DNA of 64,000 nt, taken from the NCBI RefSeq assembly GCF_003966265.1, contig NZ_RXNV01000002.1, positions 248,001 through 312,000 of the forward strand, given 5' to 3'. Below are positions 61,675-64,000 of the stretch, one piece after another. Source of the stretch: Shewanella atlantica. GTDB lineage: Bacteria; Pseudomonadota; Gammaproteobacteria; Enterobacterales; Shewanellaceae. The notes below the pieces were generated by a model. The model made no database searches and was not told the origin of the DNA. It worked only from the letters and a program-made list of their open reading frames with translations. The position numbers were made by a program, and so were the translations under genes. Position 1 is the stretch's first letter. Every line of letters begins with the position of its first letter.

Positions 61675-63669
61675 ATGAAGCTTCGATGGATCGGAAATTT
61701 AAGCATAAAAAACAAACTTATGCTCGTCATACTCCCTCCGATAATAGGTTGTATTCTATTTGGTACCTCTGTTGTATATAACCAGTATCAACTGGGACAC
61801 GGGCTCGAGCAGGTAAAAGTGCTTAGTCAACTGGCGACCGTGAATAGTGATCTCGTTCATGAGTTACAAAAAGAGCGGGGAATGAGTGCCGGCTTTCTAG
61901 GGTCCAAAGGCAAATCGTTTGCCGGTAAACTTCCGGGTCAGAGACAATTAACCGATAAACAATTATCAGGGTTTAATACATTCGTCCGCGATAATACCTT
62001 ACCTGCGGTATTCTCGACTCAGCTGAGCCGCGTTAATTCCGAAGTTTCCAGACTGAACAATATCCGCTCAGGCGTCGATAGTCTGTCGATATCTGTGGCC
62101 GAAGAGGTCGGTTATTACACACAGCTCAATAAGATGTTATTGAGTATTGTCGACCAAACGGCTAAAGAGGGGGATAGCCAGGAGATCGCGATTCAGGCCG
62201 CTTCATTCAGTGCTTATCTTCAGATGAAGGAGAGAGCGGGAATTGAGCGTGCGGTGTTAAGTTCGACATTCGGCAATCCCGATTTTAAACCTGGCATGTT
62301 TATCAAGTTTGTCACTCTGGTATCGGAGCAAACGAGTTATGAAGAGCGCTTTCTTGCCCTGGCCTCAGAAGAGGTAAAAAGCCGATATAGACAACTGGCC
62401 AGCTCTCAAGCCGTAGCCGATGTTCAGGCACTGAGACAGATTGCATTAAGTCAAAAGGGTGAGGCTATCAGTGCGCAAAGTGCCGAGAATTGGTTTGCTA
62501 AATCAACTGCCCGAATCGAATTGGTTCGAGCATTCGAAAAGTCGTTATCTGAGTCATTAATTAAGGTTACTGACAAACAGTTGAAAGCCTCTCAATCTGT
62601 GATGCTTAGCATCATAGTTATATTGATTATTTCAGGCGCGTTGGTCATCTTTATCTCAGTTACTGTCGCAAAATACATGCATAATCGACTGCACTACCTG
62701 CACTCGACCATCAGTACGGCGCAGCAAAATTACGATCTCAGCGTTCGTGTTAAAAGTGAGACTACTGACGAACTTGGCGAACTCGGTAGGGCCTTTAATC
62801 ATATGATGAATGATTTTGAACAAGTCATTCATAAGGTAAGGGATAATACCGATAGACTATTGCATGCCTCAGAGAGGATGGATACCTGTGCAACCGCGAT
62901 GCAGCAAGATGTTGCTATCGGACATAGTGAGGCAGAGCAAGTGGCCTCGGCGATGACAGAGATGAGTGCGACAGTGCAAGAGATCGCAGTCAATGCGGTC
63001 AAGGCGTCTGAGGCGTCCACTGCGGCTAATGTAGAAGCTAAAGAGGGCAATATTGAGGTCAGTAAGACCTGTGACAGTATTAACCTATTAGCACAGGAGA
63101 TAGGCGAGGCATCGACTGCGATACATGAATTGGATAATGATATTCAAGGTATCGTGAGTGTCTTAGGCGTGATCAGTGGTATTGCCGAACAGACCAATCT
63201 TCTCGCCTTAAATGCTGCAATCGAAGCGGCACGTGCAGGTGAGATGGGAAGGGGATTTGCCGTTGTTGCCGATGAAGTGCGAAGTTTGGCTCAGAGAGCT
63301 CAAACCTCAACCGAAGATATCAGGGACATGACTGAACGCCTCGAGAAAGCTGCTGTAGTTGCCGTTAAAGCGATGGACAAGGGGAAATCCCAGGCTGAGA
63401 TAAGTGTTACTGAATCGGAGAAAGCTGGCCAGGATCTGGATAAAATTGTCCACGAAGTGGGCGTGATTGACAGTATGAACGAACAGATAGCCGCCGCTAC
63501 ACATGAGCAGTCGGCAGTCTCTGAAGAGGTTAACCGTAACGCACTTAAGATCAGTGAGATCTATCAAAATACTCAGGCGGTCTCCGATGAACTCAGTCAG
63601 CTAAATGAAACCTTATTAGCCGATGCCAATATCATGGCTAAAGAGGTGAGTAAGTTTAAGCTGAGCTAG
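61675..63669 (+). CDS. Methyl-accepting chemotaxis protein with NIT sensing domain
   Basis: The 664-residue receptor has an N-terminal membrane segment (about 16-38), a periplasmic NIT-type domain (about 50-290, [21 protein letters not shown] near the start), a second membrane segment (about 300-325), HAMP (about 327-378) and a cytoplasmic signalling domain with the hairpin tip [37 protein letters not shown] domains sense nitrate or nitrite in some proteins, but the ligand here is not proven. ATG 61675 follows AAAGGA; a GTG at 61642 is a possible but less likely start. It is a single gene with a terminator. Confidence 0.9.
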   Translation: MKLRWIGNLSIKNKLMLVILPPIIGCILFGTSVVYNQYQLGHGLEQVKVLSQLATVNSDLVHELQKERGMSAGFLGSKGKSFAGKLPGQRQLTDKQLSGFNTFVRDNTLPAVFSTQLSRVNSEVSRLNNIRSGVDSLSISVAEEVGYYTQLNKMLLSIVDQTAKEGDSQEIAIQAASFSAYLQMKERAGIERAVLSSTFGNPDFKPGMFIKFVTLVSEQTSYEERFLALASEEVKSRYRQLASSQAVADVQALRQIALSQKGEAISAQSAENWFAKSTARIELVRAFEKSLSESLIKVTDKQLKASQSVMLSIIVILIISGALVIFISVTVAKYMHNRLHYLHSTISTAQQNYDLSVRVKSETTDELGELGRAFNHMMNDFEQVIHKVRDNTDRLLHASERMDTCATAMQQDVAIGHSEAEQVASAMTEMSATVQEIAVNAVKASEASTAANVEAKEGNIEVSKTCDSINLLAQEIGEASTAIHELDNDIQGIVSVLGVISGIAEQTNLLALNAAIEAARAGEMGRGFAVVADEVRSLAQRAQTSTEDIRDMTERLEKAAVVAVKAMDKGKSQAEISVTESEKAGQDLDKIVHEVGVIDSMNEQIAAATHEQSAVSEEVNRNALKISEIYQNTQAVSDELSQLNETLLADANIMAKEVSKFKLS

Positions 63670-63700
63670 ATATCAGTTATTCAGCATTTGATGTAAGTAT

Positions 63701-63727
63701 AAGCCCTGTCGAAAGATGGGGCTTTTT
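63701..63727 (+). terminator. Terminator after the chemoreceptor gene
   Basis: AAGCCCTGTC and GATGGGGCTT form a 10-bp stem (two wobble pairs) around a GAAA loop, followed by T. Confidence 0.88.
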
Positions 63728-63977
63728 TGTGGACGAGACTATTTAGTTAGGGGGCGGAATATCTCTAATGTAGCGGACTAAAACAGACAAACTCTTCAAT
63801 AATTCTACAAATTTAACGAAGCAATTGGCTGTTTTTTTATTATAGTTTTAACTGCAATCTAATTAAAATCTTTGTAGGCACGATATACCCGTACCGTCAG
63901 GCGCATAACTGGTTATAGAAGGCCCCGCGCATGTAATCGGATTAACCCTTGGTTCATCGCTAAGGCGTTATGTGAAG
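63728..63977 (+). other. Leader-like region at the window end
   Basis: From about 63860 to 63977 the sequence has short self-complementary pieces: ATAA-CTGG-TTAT within GCGC...GCGC, and AACC-CTT-GGTT. This might be a structured 5' leader of the gene that starts at 63978. I could not match it to a known riboswitch. Confidence 0.3.
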
Positions 63978-64000
63978 ATGAAAACAAAATTATTGAGGTT
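63978..64000 (+). CDS. Possible start of a gene cut by the window end
   Basis: ATG at 63978 opens a frame beginning MKTKLLR, which resembles the start of a signal peptide. Only seven codons are visible, so neither the family nor the reality of the gene can be judged. Confidence 0.25.

Noticed and set aside
63860..63977. A cyclic-di-GMP or other known riboswitch
   Set aside because: The conserved core bases of those families that I can recall are not present; only short stems can be seen.
1..64000. tRNA or rRNA genes
   Set aside because: No cloverleaf with a TTC-type arm or rRNA sequence was noticed in any gap; a covariance search would settle this.

Overview
The window looks like the chromosome of a marine gammaproteobacterium close to Shewanella. 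The pointers are the proteins themselves: EF-P with an arginine at position 32 next to its rhamnosyltransferase EarP, a long-form isocitrate lyase with malate synthase G, fused class I fumarase, an orphan astE, SeqA, the ybfF/ybfE/fldA and adhE-ychE neighbourhoods shared with enterics, and a bkd operon preceded by a LiuR-type palindrome. No rRNA, tRNA, CRISPR array, prophage or complete insertion sequence was seen.

Layout. 1-2.5 kb: a membrane-anchored alkaline-phosphatase/sulfatase-superfamily enzyme with a small membrane partner, ending in a hexamer repeat array. 2.8-4.7 kb: an LdtD-like L,D-transpeptidase overlapping a stand-alone transposase-type helix-turn-helix protein. 5.3-18.3 kb: a complete Tad (Flp) pilus locus, all on the plus strand: flp, tadV, an AAA+ ATPase with a winged-helix N-terminus, rcpC, rcpA, a small lipoprotein, tadG-like, tadE, tadF, tadZ, tadA, tadB, tadC, tadD, closed by a strong terminator. 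18.4-30 kb: housekeeping genes (asnS, nudL, pabB, fumarase, a secreted S9 peptidase, a DUF2157/GDYXXLXY membrane pair, yjjG). 29.7-35.1 kb: the glyoxylate shunt (aceA, a divergent LysR regulator, malate synthase G), where the tail of the regulator gene is repeated in tandem. 35.4-41.7 kb: an alpha/beta hydrolase, adhE, a MITE-like element, ychE, a CBS-domain protein and a methyltransferase. 41.8-51.6 kb: dgt-yfbR, an AraC regulator with a heptamer repeat before it, galT, alaA, earP-efp, fldA, ybfE, a DUF2788 gene and ybfF, mostly on the minus strand. 51.9-64 kb: seqA, pgm, msrA, astE, the branched-chain 2-oxoacid dehydrogenase operon bkdA1-bkdA2-bkdB, nadA, and a NIT-domain chemoreceptor.

How the genes work together. 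The Tad locus has everything needed for pilus assembly: pilin, prepilin peptidase, secretin, inner-membrane platform, ATPase, localisation factor and minor pilins. The upstream L,D-transpeptidase may be related by position only. The bkd complex feeds acyl-CoA into central metabolism and the glyoxylate shunt would let the cell grow on the resulting acetyl-CoA. EarP and EF-P form a modification-substrate pair.

The observations most worth following are the tandem duplication of the LysR gene tail, the AAA+/winged-helix ATPase inside the Tad locus, the four-cysteine cluster in TadE, the MITE-like element ending about 20 bp before ychE, and the short tandem repeats beside two genes. No clearly new defence or biosynthetic system was found.
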